Shown: positions 25,854-34,211, counted from the stretch's first letter. The stretch: 34,211 nt of DNA from FCB group bacterium (GCA_024231695.1 JAAEQF010000218.1:1-34211); one strand, 5' to 3'. Made by a program: numbers and translations. Notes: generated from the sequence alone by a model not told the origin.

Positions 25854-27902
25854 TTAAAAGGCGGCCATTTCATCTTCTTCCAGTGGCAGCACCTCTTCCG
25901 GATTGATGCTATTGCTGTTTCTCTCCTGAGTCACTACTTCGGTCTCGCCATTACTGAGATTATGACCTCCGGCAGAAACGGTTTTTGGTTTCGCCGGATT
26001 ACTAAGAGTTACAGCTTTGCCACCGATTTCCTGGAACGGTTGTATATTTGCTCGTTCCGCCCTCTCTGCACCTATAGTTTCCTGATGTGACCCACTGATA
26101 ATGGCAGTCAGATTGCTCACTATATGCATTAGTTGCTGTGATTGAGCGGATAGCTCCTGACTGGCCGAGGATGACTCTTCAGCGTTGGCAGCGTTCTGCT
26201 GAGTGACCTGATCCAATTGAGATATGGCCGTATTCAACTGTTCAATCCCCTGAGCCTGTTCACCGCTGGCGGCGGCAACCTCGCCGATCAGGCTGGTTAC
26301 TTTATTAATGCCGTCGGTGATATTCTTTAGGATGCCCATCAGTTCATCAGCTGTTCGGACGCCATCATCGGCGCTCTTCTGTGAACCCTCGATTAGAGCG
26401 CTTGTATCCTTGGCCGCCTCGGCGGATCTCATGGCCAGATTGCGGACTTCTTCGGCTACTACAGCAAAGCCTTTACCGGCTTCACCGGCGCGGGCGGCCT
26501 CAACCGCGGCATTGAGTGCCAACAGATTGGTCTGGAACGCAATCTCATCGATAACCTTGATAATCTTGGCAGTTTCGTCCGATGACTTCTTAACTTCAGT
26601 CATTGCTTCAGACATTTGAGTCATAGCACCAACACCCTGATCGGAACGCGCACTGGCTTCAGAAGCCAGCGTGTTTGCCTGGCGGGCATTTTCGGCGTTC
26701 TGACGAGTCATGCTCGACATTTCTTCCAAAGAGGAAGATGTTTCCTCCAGCGAAGAAGCTTGCTCCGTTGATCCCTCGGCCAGTGATTGACCGGCTGCTG
26801 ATACTTGTTCACTAGCGGAGGCCACTTGATCCGCACCGGCAGCCAATTGAGAGTTTATCTTGCTCAAAGCCTTCGTAATACCACGGGCAATGATTATGGC
26901 AATGACGATGCCGAAAATTGTTGCGAGAACACTAATCACAATCATGAGGATATTCGTCTGCCCGACTGTGCTCGATAGCTCCTGACGATTTTCGGCACTT
27001 TGCTCAACTGCCAATTTAACCATATTTGTCAACAGACCATTGACTTCCTCAAGATATTTCTTTGTTTCCGAAGAGTAAATATCTTTGGCCTTAGCATTAC
27101 CGGCTCCCAAAACTTCAGCCCTATCAATTATTGCGTGAAGAGCCTCTTGTGTCTTTATTTGAGTCGGTTCGGCGGTATTGACGAAAATCTCTAAAGTCTT
27201 AGCTTGTGCCTGAGTATCATCTCGATTCCAATTGTTCTGCATTTCTATGGCGGATTCGTGCAAATGACGATGAGGTGTTTTTATAGCATCGATCAAAGAT
27301 GCCAGCTCAGCATCGGATTCGGATAACTTCCGCCCTTTTTCTCCATAAATAAATTTGCCTAATCCGCAGCGATGATCGTCGGTTTCAACCGTAAATCGTT
27401 CCTTTCGTGAAGCAATGGTCGAGAGGCAAGAATTCGCCCACTTCTGGTGATCGACTTCCTTCTCGATTAGAAACTTGACTAATCCCGGGTCTACCTGGTG
27501 AAAAACTTCACCAATACTCACGGCCGTCTGGTGAAGCCTGTTATGTGGCTCCTCTACTTTGGCCAGAAGATCTTTCAATTCAGGTATGGCAGCTTCTGCT
27601 TGCTTGCGACCCTCACCATAATACCATTTCCCAAAGGCACATTTGTGGGGATCGGTTTGAACTGAGAGCTCAGTCATATGATCATCTAAAAAGAGATCGC
27701 TGACGGCTTTGGCCCAATTCAAATGATCAATTTCTCGCTGATGTAGGCTGATTGCTATCTCATCTGCACCAACGACTTGATCAGCATAACCCACGATCTT
27801 GTCAGTGCCGAGTAACCCGCTAACCACTGCTGTAATCAGCATGATTATCAAAAGTGCAAATCCGCCCCCGAGTTTTTTGGCGATACTCATTTGAGAAATC
27901 AT
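25854..27902 (-). CDS. Methyl-accepting chemotaxis protein with two CZB zinc-binding domains
   Basis: The protein has 682 residues from ATG 27902, supported by AGGAG ten bases upstream. Helix 1 (about 11-31) and helix 2 (about 318-340) frame a roughly 285-residue outside region with two tandem chemoreceptor zinc-binding (CZB) domains. The first has H60-x2-W63, C88-x2-G-x-W and H120/H124; the second has H152-x2-W155, C179-x2-G-x-F and H211/H215. Only a very short HAMP-like stretch follows helix 2. The cytoplasmic hairpin contains the canonical tip ([18 protein letters not shown], then [12 protein letters not shown]), and methylation-type Glu/Gln-rich helices lie on both sides. The tail is acidic. 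It likely senses zinc, redox or hypochlorous-type oxidants outside the membrane and signals through CheW/CheA. Confidence 0.95.
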   Translation of the reverse strand: MISQMSIAKKLGGGFALLIIMLITAVVSGLLGTDKIVGYADQVVGADEIAISLHQREIDHLNWAKAVSDLFLDDHMTELSVQTDPHKCAFGKWYYGEGRKQAEAAIPELKDLLAKVEEPHNRLHQTAVSIGEVFHQVDPGLVKFLIEKEVDHQKWANSCLSTIASRKERFTVETDDHRCGLGKFIYGEKGRKLSESDAELASLIDAIKTPHRHLHESAIEMQNNWNRDDTQAQAKTLEIFVNTAEPTQIKTQEALHAIIDRAEVLGAGNAKAKDIYSSETKKYLEEVNGLLTNMVKLAVEQSAENRQELSSTVGQTNILMIVISVLATIFGIVIAIIIARGITKALSKINSQLAAGADQVASASEQVSAAGQSLAEGSTEQASSLEETSSSLEEMSSMTRQNAENARQANTLASEASARSDQGVGAMTQMSEAMTEVKKSSDETAKIIKVIDEIAFQTNLLALNAAVEAARAGEAGKGFAVVAEEVRNLAMRSAEAAKDTSALIEGSQKSADDGVRTADELMGILKNITDGINKVTSLIGEVAAASGEQAQGIEQLNTAISQLDQVTQQNAANAEESSSASQELSAQSQQLMHIVSNLTAIISGSHQETIGAERAERANIQPFQEIGGKAVTLSNPAKPKTVSAGGHNLSNGETEVVTQERNSNSINPEEVLPLEEDEMAAF

Positions 27903-27987
27903 TTCGGTGTCACTCCTGTATTGTGTTGCTTCAAAGCTTAATTCCACCTGTCGCTTAGCTCGAAGATTTTTGGTAACTCCTCTTATG

Positions 27988-28773
27988 CTAAGTTCCCATG
28001 ATCAGGCTGGAATTTCCTACTGTGGTTTCGGCTATGAGCTGACCCCATAGGCCGGAAACACCAGCGCGAACATAACCATTCTTGGTCCAGGAATGGTTCA
28101 CTTCCCACAAACCCTGAATTGAAGGTATACCGGCGTCCGTTCCATCATCTTCACCGTCTTTTACTTCATCAACGGCCAATGAGAAGGTCGGGGTGAGGTC
28201 GGTGCCGATGGTGCGGAAAAATCCGGATGCAAAAGTCATCGTAGTCTTTTCATTAGGCATTAAAGTTACCCAACCGGTAATCTGCGGCCGACGATATCCA
28301 GTATTTCCACATCCCCAAAGTACCGGGTAATTCAAGGTTGAAGGATTCAACGGAGAAATGATATCCCAGGTTTGCCCGGCGAGAAATTTGACGTTTCCCT
28401 TTTGAACCGAAAAATAGGCATGTCATAATTGCAGCATAGCCTTATTCTGGGCGACCGTGGCTCCACTAACACTGCCGTACAGGTCAAATTCAATTTTTCC
28501 GTTGATCTTTAGCTCGCCATATCCAGTGCCGTTAAGCTTGAGGCCCATTCTGGTTTGATTGGCGGTCATATTGAATTGTTCATCACCACCCTCATAATCA
28601 GGGAGGGGGACCCACATGGCAAAATTGCCATGACTGGTCAGATTTTGATCATAAGAGCCGTCAAGCTTAATATAACCATAAGGTTTGATCTCCATTGACG
28701 GGCTGTCATTTGCCTGAACTACCGGGCCCAGACATAAAAATAAGCCAACCAGGATTAATAAGATTGTTTTCAT
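27988..28773 (-). pseudogene. Broken porin-like gene (in-frame TGA, truncated)
   Basis: From ATG 28773 the frame encodes a signal peptide (KTILLILVGLFLCLGPVVQA) and MEIKPYGYIKLDGSYDQ, then strands ending NKAMLQL at a TGA (28423-28425). The same frame continues at once with HAYFSVQKGNVKFLAGQTWD, then IISPLNPSTLNYPVLWG and GYRRPQITGW, typical of DcaP-like porins, up to TAG at 27988-27990. Homologues have Arg where the TGA stands (LRHAY), so CGA to TGA is the simplest change. The product is also short, about 260 codons where porins of this type have well over 300, so the barrel would be incomplete. TGA is a normal stop elsewhere in this window. It lies between cheW and the chemoreceptor gene and may only be carried along. 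Read-through is possible but unsupported. Confidence 0.8.
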
Positions 28774-28869
28774 AGTTTCTCCCTTTCAGCCTTCTAAGAC
28801 TTGATTCGAACTAACATTTTGACCAGCCTCATAGGCCAGAGGTCACCTAAGGAAGTGCAAATCAGTTGT

Positions 28870-29442
28870 TTATTGAATTTCCTCTGCATATTCCTGTTCT
28901 TTGGTTGCTTCCTCAGGTTTTTGATCCATATTTTGAGCAATCTCGACGTCACTGGCAGATAAAACCTGATCTATATCCAAAAGGATTTTGACGCCGTCCT
29001 TGGTTTTTGCGAGTCCGATTATAAAATCACCGTTAAAGTTGTTTCCGATGACCGGCGCATCCTCAATATCACTCTCTTCAATGTCGAGAACCTCGGATAC
29101 GGCATCTACAAGTATGCCGATCTGAACGGGTGAGCCTTGAATCGAGGATTCAACGACAATAATACATGTCTCCTCGGTGTCTTCCTTTGTTTCCATTCCG
29201 AACTTTGCTCTTAAGTTGAGAACGGGAATGACCTTGCCTCGTAGGTTGATGACTCCACGGATATGATGAGGAGTCCGAGGGACATTGGTGATAGCCATCA
29301 ATCCAATGATTTCTCGTACGCGGAGTATGGCCAATCCGTATTCCTCGGCACCCAGGCAGAAAGTAAGGTATTTGCCCGCCCTGATTTCGACCGCTGTTTC
29401 AGCCCCATTGGGGACCTCGAGGATTTGTTGTTCATTTGTCAT
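28870..29442 (-). CDS. cheW: CheW coupling protein
   Basis: The protein has 190 residues from ATG 29442, which has GGAGG nine bases upstream; another ATG three codons earlier lies directly against that motif. Residues about 20-165 form a CheW/SH3-like domain: KYLTFCLGAEEYGLAILRVR, then EIIG, VPRTPHHIRGVINLRGKVIP, and later GLAKTKDGVKILLDID. It links chemoreceptors to CheA at the cytoplasmic membrane. The last 25 residues are an acidic, glutamate-rich tail without known function. It directly follows cheA, 32 bases apart. Confidence 0.95.
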   Translation of the reverse strand: MTNEQQILEVPNGAETAVEIRAGKYLTFCLGAEEYGLAILRVREIIGLMAITNVPRTPHHIRGVINLRGKVIPVLNLRAKFGMETKEDTEETCIIVVESSIQGSPVQIGILVDAVSEVLDIEESDIEDAPVIGNNFNGDFIIGLAKTKDGVKILLDIDQVLSASDVEIAQNMDQKPEEATKEQEYAEEIQ

Positions 29443-29474
29443 TTGATTCATCCTCCAAATTACTTTTTGCTTTG

Positions 29475-31811
29475 CTAAACTGTCATTGGATAGAGATCTT
29501 CTTGGCTACTAACAATCGTCGACTCGTCCTTATCGATTTCCGTATCAATTGAAATATCCAAGCCTTCCGATACGGAGGTTCCTTTTGCATTTTGATCGAA
29601 AGTAAAAGTTTTGGCCATTTCCGAAATACCGCTGATATCGATAATCAAACCGACATTGCCGTTAGCCAGGATTGCGCCGCCCGCGATCCATTTCTTATTT
29701 TGGAACAGCGGACCCAAATTCTTGATTACTGTCTGACGCTGGCCGTAAAGATGATCTACAACCAGTCCGATTTTGCGTTCCATATCCTCTACTATCACAA
29801 CCGTGCTATCGACATCATCCTTGGAGGAGAATGGAAGACCAAAGAGGCGACGGATCCGATGAAGTGGTATTACTTCTCCGCGCAACGTGATCATTTCGTG
29901 CAGTCCGTTGACGGTATGAATCATATCTGGACTAACGGGTAGGGACTTCACGACTGACAGAGTTGGGATAATCAGCTGTTCCTTGCCGATACCGACCAGC
30001 ATGCCATCAATGATCGCCAGAGTCAAAGGCAGCCTCATCGAGAATTTCGTTCCCTTGCCCGGTTCCGAATCGATTTCCAGATGGCCCCGCATGGCTTCAA
30101 TGTTCTTTTTAACCACGTCCATACCGACTCCACGTCCGGAAATGTCGGTGACCTTGCTGGCGGTGGAGAAGCCGGGAAGCATGATCAGATTATATATTTC
30201 CCGGTCGGTCAAGTCTTTATTATTTGCCAGCAGGCCCTTTTCCTTGGCCTTGGCCATGATTTTTTCCTTGTCCAGTCCCTTGCCGTCGTCTTCTATTTCC
30301 AGATAGATATTCCCGCCCTTGTGGAAAGCCCTGATCCAAACCGTACCGGCTTTGGTCTTGCCACTCGCCATCCTCTCCGTGGAGGTTTCCAAGCCGTGAT
30401 CGAGGGAATTACGGATCATATGCATCAGAGGATCGCCGATATTTTCAACGATTGAGCGATCGACTTCGGCGTCTTCGCCGGAAAGCTTCAGATCGACCTG
30501 CTTGCCCGATTTGCGGGCCAGATCGCGGACCGCCCGGGCCAGTTTACGGAAAGTAGCCTGAATCGGCACCAGCCGCATGGCCATACCCATTTCCTGCAGT
30601 TCACGGGTGATTTTATTAAGATGAGAAATATTCTTGTTTACTTTAGTTGAGGCCAGAGCCAGTATCTCTTCGTCCTGCCCAACCATCGATTCGGCGATGA
30701 CCATTTCACCGATAGTATCGACCAGCTTATCGAGCCGCTCGGTATCGATCTTGACCATTTCCTTGACGGCCGTGCCGACGGTTTTCCCTTTCTGATCCCG
30801 GAGGGCATGAACCACGGCCTTGGCCGTAACTTTGCCCTGCCTGACCAGCGTTTCACCGATTTTTTCATCGGACGATTTTTTGTGCTTGAGTGCCTCTTCG
30901 ATTTCTCGCTGGCTGACGGCTCCCATCTCGACCAATTTGTCACCAACCCGCTGCGGCGTATTGTCTTCAAACATATCGTCATCATCACCATTCCCGGCCT
31001 TGGCGATTAATTGGCGCAACTGTGAAACATGTTCTGAGACGATATCGGCGCTGTCAAATGATCCGCCGTCGTTTAAAACTTCCTCGACACCCTTGAGCAG
31101 AGCGCGCATGGCGTCTATCGATTCAAAAACGGCGTCGGCGATCCGGTCGGCGATGATGACTGTCTCTTGGCGGGCCAGATCGAGCAGCGTTTCCGATTCG
31201 TGAGCCAGCATGGATATCGGGGTCAATTCCATAAATCCGGCGGCTCCCTTGATGGTGTGGAAACTGCGGAAAATGGCGTCGATGGCCTCTTTGTTCCGGG
31301 GATCGGTTTCCAGATCCATCAACATCTGTTCGGCCGTGGCGCAATGTTCCTCGGCTTCGGAAATAAACTCGGCCACCAGTGAGGAGTCGTTACCCTCAAG
31401 CGATAATCTTAGATCGTTTTCACCCAGCGAATTGCATTCGGCGGCTGGTTCCTCCGGCATCGGTTCGCCGGGCAAATCGGCTTCAGGCGTATCCTCTTTG
31501 ACGGACAGGTTTAGAATGGCGGTAGGGAAAGAAACTTCTTCGGGTTCGCGTTTGTCACGGATTATTCCCTGCAGGCCGGTGACCGCACCGTTGAGCATTT
31601 TCAGAATCGATTCCGGATCATCAACCTCGCGAAGAATTATTTTCTCAACATGATTAGCGCAGGATTGAGCCACGACTGAAGCCGTTGGCGATATTTCGTC
31701 GGCCTGAATTGAAAGTTGACTGAATGCCTCATGTAGTCCGGCCAGCGCCTGCATATCATCCGGGATGATTAATATTAAATCGGCGGCAATTCTATCAAGT
31801 ATTTTTTCCAT
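29475..31811 (-). CDS. cheA: CheA histidine kinase with an MshEN-like module
   Basis: The protein has about 778 residues. ATG 31811 is used; a GTG four codons upstream (31823) is the alternative, and neither has a strong ribosome-binding site. After a 140-residue N-terminal region comes the Hpt (P1) domain with phospho-acceptor H185 (AIFRSFHTIKGAAGFMEL). Residues about 287-342 hold two MshEN/GspE-N-like half-repeats (QRVGDKLVEMGAVSQREIEE and KIGETLVRQGKVTAKAVVHA), and no P2 CheY-binding domain is recognisable. The dimerisation helices follow, then the ATPase with N-box HMIRNSLDHGLE, DDGKGLD and GRGVGMDVV, and a C-terminal CheW-like P5 domain. It autophosphorylates and passes phosphate to CheY and CheB. 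It is the first gene of the block. Confidence 0.96.
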   Translation of the reverse strand: MEKILDRIAADLILIIPDDMQALAGLHEAFSQLSIQADEISPTASVVAQSCANHVEKIILREVDDPESILKMLNGAVTGLQGIIRDKREPEEVSFPTAILNLSVKEDTPEADLPGEPMPEEPAAECNSLGENDLRLSLEGNDSSLVAEFISEAEEHCATAEQMLMDLETDPRNKEAIDAIFRSFHTIKGAAGFMELTPISMLAHESETLLDLARQETVIIADRIADAVFESIDAMRALLKGVEEVLNDGGSFDSADIVSEHVSQLRQLIAKAGNGDDDDMFEDNTPQRVGDKLVEMGAVSQREIEEALKHKKSSDEKIGETLVRQGKVTAKAVVHALRDQKGKTVGTAVKEMVKIDTERLDKLVDTIGEMVIAESMVGQDEEILALASTKVNKNISHLNKITRELQEMGMAMRLVPIQATFRKLARAVRDLARKSGKQVDLKLSGEDAEVDRSIVENIGDPLMHMIRNSLDHGLETSTERMASGKTKAGTVWIRAFHKGGNIYLEIEDDGKGLDKEKIMAKAKEKGLLANNKDLTDREIYNLIMLPGFSTASKVTDISGRGVGMDVVKKNIEAMRGHLEIDSEPGKGTKFSMRLPLTLAIIDGMLVGIGKEQLIIPTLSVVKSLPVSPDMIHTVNGLHEMITLRGEVIPLHRIRRLFGLPFSSKDDVDSTVVIVEDMERKIGLVVDHLYGQRQTVIKNLGPLFQNKKWIAGGAILANGNVGLIIDISGISEMAKTFTFDQNAKGTSVSEGLDISIDTEIDKDESTIVSSQEDLYPMTV

Positions 31812-31823
31812 TATGTCGGTCAC

Positions 31824-32350
31824 ACTCTTGTAAGGCGGTTCAATGCAACTCTATTAACTGTTCGCGCCCATTGGCCCGCATGCCAGTTGCGCGAATAACC
31901 GGTAAGCATAACTCACTATTTAACGTACTCGCCGGATCAATTAGATTGTCGGGGGATTACTATTTTTTAAAGCATATTGCTGTAGCCCTCCTGAGCCGTT
32001 TTCTCAATAACACAATAAGATTTATCGACCGGGCTAAGACTTACTTAATAACAAGCGTATACTTTTTCGTCCGGTTTTCCACTTTAAGTCCGCATTTGTT
32101 ACAACACGAGCAAAAATGCGTAGAAAATGCCCACATGTTTGTATTTGACTGATTAATAATTTCGAGACAAACCTCGTCTGAGTCTATGTCTCCTATGGCC
32201 CTAAAAAGTAATTGACATAACGTTATCGGTTGGTTAACTTAATACGACATCCCGCTAAATTCGCATCGCGGTCAAAAGCTCCAACAAGGCAGGCGTTAAC
32301 GACGATACCTTGAAGAGCTATCCGTTTGTGTTCAAAAACAGGAGGAGGCC
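31824..32350. other. Divergent intergenic region between cheA and the DUF2235 gene
   Basis: These 527 bases are AT-rich and hold no convincing gene. One plus-strand frame (31871-32152) would give a 93-residue product but lacks a ribosome-binding site and any family resemblance. The region must carry the promoters of the chemotaxis block (minus) and the hydrolase gene (plus). I see a promoter candidate only on the plus strand. I found no sigma-28 or sigma-54 consensus on the cheA side. Confidence 0.6.
32212..32240 (+). promoter_or_regulatory. Promoter candidate with embedded palindrome before the DUF2235 gene
   Basis: TTGACA (32212-32217) is followed after 17 bases by TAACTT (32235-32240), a perfect -35 and a weak -10. 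The spacer begins with a perfect 10-bp palindrome, ATAACGTTAT (32217-32226), which could be an operator. It lies about 110 bases before the ATG at 32351. Confidence 0.35.
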
Positions 32351-33412
32351 ATGGCGAAAAATATCGTTATTTTTTCCGATGGTACCGGGCAGGATGGGGG
32401 CGAAGGGTACAGCACTAATGTTTACAAACTTTTCAACATGATCGAGAACAGGACAAATAATCAGATTGCCTTCTACGATCGGGGACTGGGGACCGGCTGG
32501 AGAAAGATATCCGGCAACGCTTTCGGCGTCGGCATCTCAAAGAACGTTAGAGATTGTTACCAGTTCCTCTTTGAAAATTTCCAGGCCGATGACCGTGTTT
32601 TTCTTTTCGGCTTCAGTCGTGGAGCCTTTACTGTCCGATCGCTGTCCGGCTTTGTCGATCTGATCGGAATATTACCCAAATCCCGACCGGAGTTGATCAA
32701 AAAGGCTTACAAAATTTATAAAATGAAAGATCGTACAGAGAAAGAGCGCAAGAAGAAAAACGACAAGCTCACACAATTTAAAAATGCGCACCACCCCATG
32801 AACTGTACTATCGAATTCATAGGTGTTTGGGATACGGTCAGAGCTCTGGGCGTACCTTTTAAAGCGTTGGAAATAATAAACCCGTTCAAGAACAAATTTC
32901 ACAATGCCAAACTCTGTAAAAACGTCCTTTGCGGCTGTCATGCCCTGTCCATCGATGATGAGCGCCGGGTTTTTCACCCGACTCTCTGGGATGAAAAGAA
33001 TAAAGATGATCGGCAGGAAATTTCTCAGGTCTGGTTTGCCGGTGTGCACACTGATGTCGGCGGCGGATACCCGGAACCGGGATTGTCCGATATAACCCTG
33101 AAGTGGATGGTGGCCAAGGCCGAAGCCAAAAAATTGCTTATCTATCCCAAACATGAAATCGTCATCGATCCGAATCCGAACGATAAAATGCATAATCCGT
33201 TTAAAAAGTGGGGGCGGATGTATCGCCGGAAAGTTAGAAATTGCGACGCCCTGACCACAAAGCCGGTCATTCATCCCAGTGTGCTGGAACGCGATTTGGA
33301 TGATAAAAACAAACCGGGCAGTAAATACAAGCCGTGGATTCTTTCCTCTGAGTATGATATCGAACCCCAGCCGGTCACTGCCGCGGCCGAAAAAGAGACG
33401 GTTCACGAATAA
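32351..33412 (+). CDS. DUF2235 (Tle1-like) alpha/beta-hydrolase family protein
   Basis: The protein has 353 residues with no signal peptide and no membrane helix. It opens KNIVIFSDGTGQD, the hallmark start of DUF2235. The nucleophile elbow is GFSRGAFT with S89. D161 (GVWDTVRALG) and H233 (GVHTDVGGGYPE) complete a plausible Ser-Asp-His set. Residues 115-150 are a lysine-rich insertion. The family includes the Tle1 phospholipase effectors of type VI secretion as well as many uncharacterised stand-alone enzymes. No Hcp, VgrG or immunity gene is near, so an effector role is not supported here. Esterase or phospholipase activity is inferred. AGGAGG lies two bases before the ATG. It stands alone, divergent from cheA and followed by the hairpin array. 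Confidence 0.88.
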   Translation: MAKNIVIFSDGTGQDGGEGYSTNVYKLFNMIENRTNNQIAFYDRGLGTGWRKISGNAFGVGISKNVRDCYQFLFENFQADDRVFLFGFSRGAFTVRSLSGFVDLIGILPKSRPELIKKAYKIYKMKDRTEKERKKKNDKLTQFKNAHHPMNCTIEFIGVWDTVRALGVPFKALEIINPFKNKFHNAKLCKNVLCGCHALSIDDERRVFHPTLWDEKNKDDRQEISQVWFAGVHTDVGGGYPEPGLSDITLKWMVAKAEAKKLLIYPKHEIVIDPNPNDKMHNPFKKWGRMYRRKVRNCDALTTKPVIHPSVLERDLDDKNKPGSKYKPWILSSEYDIEPQPVTAAAEKETVHE

Positions 33413-33419
33413 CGGGGCA

Positions 33420-33471
33420 CAGGCGGTGCCTGTTTTTGGCTGTCGGTGGCGAAGCCACTTTTTGGCTGTCG
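33420..33471 (+). repeat. Tandem hairpin-tail modules (copies 1 and 2)
   Basis: Two 26-base modules lie head to tail. Each is a 13-base hairpin (CAGGC-GGT-GCCTG, then GTGGC-GAA-GCCAC) followed by the identical 13-base tail TTTTTGGCTGTCG (33433-33445 and 33459-33471). The stems differ in sequence but are fully paired, while the tails are identical. Hairpin plus T5 also resembles an intrinsic terminator and lies just eight bases after the hydrolase stop. Confidence 0.8.
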
Positions 33472-33676
33472 CCAGTATGATCCAAGCATAGAAACACGCG
33501 ATGCGTGTGGGTTCGATTCGGAAAGCCAAAAAAGCCAAATCTCTCGTAAGTGAAAGCAGTGTAGTGAGTAGGGCTTTGGGTTCGGTTTGGGTTCGCTCAT
33601 GTTTTAGCCGATCAGACATTGTTTAGACCTCGCATATATTTATAAGGCAGGAACCCACCGCAACGCGGTGGGCCAC

Positions 33677-33766
33677 ACACACAGGTGTGTTGTTGGTTGT
33701 CGGTGGCGGAGCCACTTTTTGGCTGTCGCGTGAATGACCACAGGCGGTGCCTGTTTTTGGCTGTTG
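33677..33766 (+). repeat. Hairpin-tail modules (copies 3 to 5)
   Basis: ACACAC-AG-GTGTGT (33677-33690) is followed by the degenerate tail TGTTGGTTGTCG. Then GTGGC-GGA-GCCAC (33703-33715) with the exact tail TTTTTGGCTGTCG (33716-33728) and, after a 12-base gap, CAGGC-GGT-GCCTG (33741-33753) with TTTTTGGCTGTTG. The last hairpin is identical to copy 1. A sixth, more decayed copy (GCGGC-ATC-GCCGC with TTTTTGACTGACG) lies at 33977-34002. Confidence 0.75.
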
Positions 33767-34211
33767 CGTGGACGACCATGAATTTCTTCCTCGTAAGTCA
33801 TACACTGGATTAACCGCTCATCCTTCTATATTATTATCGTTTTTAGGATTATGGGAAATTTGGGTTTGGTTGCTCATTTTTAGGGGGTCCCCAAGTTTTT
33901 GCTCCTTCTCTTTTGCCTTGCGGTGTCTCTGAAGGGAGTGTAAAGTCCTCAGGGTACGGTACATCTGGCGGTCGAGGCGGCATCGCCGCTTTTTGACTGA
34001 CGTCGGGATGACCATAATTCCAATTGTGAGGCAAGCGAAGCGAGACGAACCAAAAGCAGGCTCCGCCTGCCGGTTGATTTTTGGGCGTTTTGGCGGTTGG
34101 CCGCCAGTTTCTTTTCGGACATACGCATAGCTAACTCCGCAGGTTAGAGTTTCACATTAGCGGGCGTATTCGGAATTTGTAGTGGTTTTGTGGGGGAATT
34201 GCAATTCAATA

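Larger units (their letters stand above)
33413..34211. repeat. Gene-free region with an array of small perfect hairpins
   Basis: These 799 bases contain no credible gene but many short perfect inverted repeats. Simple ones are CAGGC-GGT-GCCTG (33420-33432 and 33741-33753), GTGGC-GAA-GCCAC (33446-33458), ACACGC-GAT-GCGTGT (33494-33508), CCCACCGC-AAC-GCGGTGGG (33654-33672), GTGGC-GGA-GCCAC (33703-33715), GCGGC-ATC-GCCGC (33977-33989) and GCAGGC-TCC-GCCTGC (34056-34070). TGGCGG-TTGG-CCGCCA (34091-34106) has a four-base loop, and ACACAC-AG-GTGTGT (33677-33690) a two-base loop. Except for the last two, each has a three-base loop closed as GC-N3-GC. Six are joined to a shared tail described separately. 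Nature unknown; REP-like elements are one possibility. Confidence 0.75.

Noticed and set aside
25854-25868. CheR/CheB-tethering pentapeptide at the end of the chemoreceptor
   Set aside because: The tail ends EMAAF, which lacks the first aromatic residue of the known tether pattern, although it sits on a flexible acidic tail.
28423-28425. TGA read as an amino acid (selenocysteine or altered code)
   Set aside because: Homologues have Arg there, other genes in the window use TGA as a normal stop, and the gene is truncated as well.
31871-32152. A 93-codon plus-strand frame in the cheA/DUF2235 gap
   Set aside because: No ribosome-binding site, no family resemblance, and composition typical of AT-rich intergenic DNA.
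31850-32350. c-di-GMP (GEMM) riboswitch upstream of cheA or the DUF2235 gene
   Set aside because: Short fragments look similar, but the conserved core elements of the riboswitch are not present together on either strand.
32672-33619. Open frame of 315 codons on the minus strand opposite the DUF2235 gene
   Set aside because: It begins in the hairpin array and runs antisense through the catalytic region of the hydrolase; no recognisable domain.
33413-34106. CRISPR array
   Set aside because: The repeated units are tiny hairpins of differing stem sequence, with irregular spacing and no unique spacers of constant length.

Overview
The window looks like a chromosomal segment from a Gram-negative bacterium of the Fibrobacteres-Chlorobi-Bacteroidetes side of the tree, most plausibly a candidate phylum such as Zixibacteria. 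This is an inference from gene content. Large secreted proteins end in YPNPFN/FPNP-type C-terminal sorting (FlgD-Ig-like) domains, another secreted protein ends in a type I dockerin pair, there are outer-membrane porins, and there is a complete chemotaxis cluster. I saw no tRNA, rRNA, CRISPR array or insertion sequence.

Left part (1-13,350): the 3' part of a CcdA/ArsG-type membrane protein; a 558-residue protein that I align by eye to class II fructose-1,6-bisphosphatase (GlpX), with metal-site residues kept but long extensions; a sodium:solute symporter whose end overlaps a convergent secreted sorting-domain protein; a 1306-residue subtilisin-family secreted protease with FG-GAP repeats; a trans-3-hydroxy-L-proline dehydratase-type enzyme; and a putative porin. 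The protease, the hydroxyproline enzyme and the symporter would fit scavenging of protein, perhaps collagen-like, but that link is only contextual.

Middle (13,351-19,340): just after the porin lies what looks like a decayed start of a pstS-like phosphate-binding protein gene. An ECF sigma factor is translationally coupled to an unusually large anti-sigma-like protein (zinc-finger, one membrane helix, TolB-like domain, TPR array). Divergent from it is a secreted beta-propeller/dockerin protein. A long stem-loop closes the convergent gap before the chemotaxis genes.

Right part (19,350-31,823, all on the minus strand): one chemotaxis block in the order cheA, cheW, [broken porin gene], chemoreceptor with two CZB zinc domains, FapA/DUF342, cheX, cheY, cheR, cheD, HDOD protein, cheY, cheX-like, cheB. 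Several genes overlap or abut, so most of it is probably one or two transcripts. CheA carries an MshEN-like module where the CheY-binding P2 domain would normally be, suggesting possible nucleotide (c-di-GMP) input. The porin gene inside the block is interrupted by an in-frame TGA and is truncated.

Far right (31,824-34,211): a divergent 527-base intergenic region, a DUF2235 alpha/beta-hydrolase gene, then about 800 bases without a convincing gene. That last stretch holds a series of small perfect hairpins with a common GC-N3-GC core, six of them joined to the same TTTTTGGCTGTCG-like tail. The stems vary in sequence while staying complementary. It is the most unexplained structure in the window.
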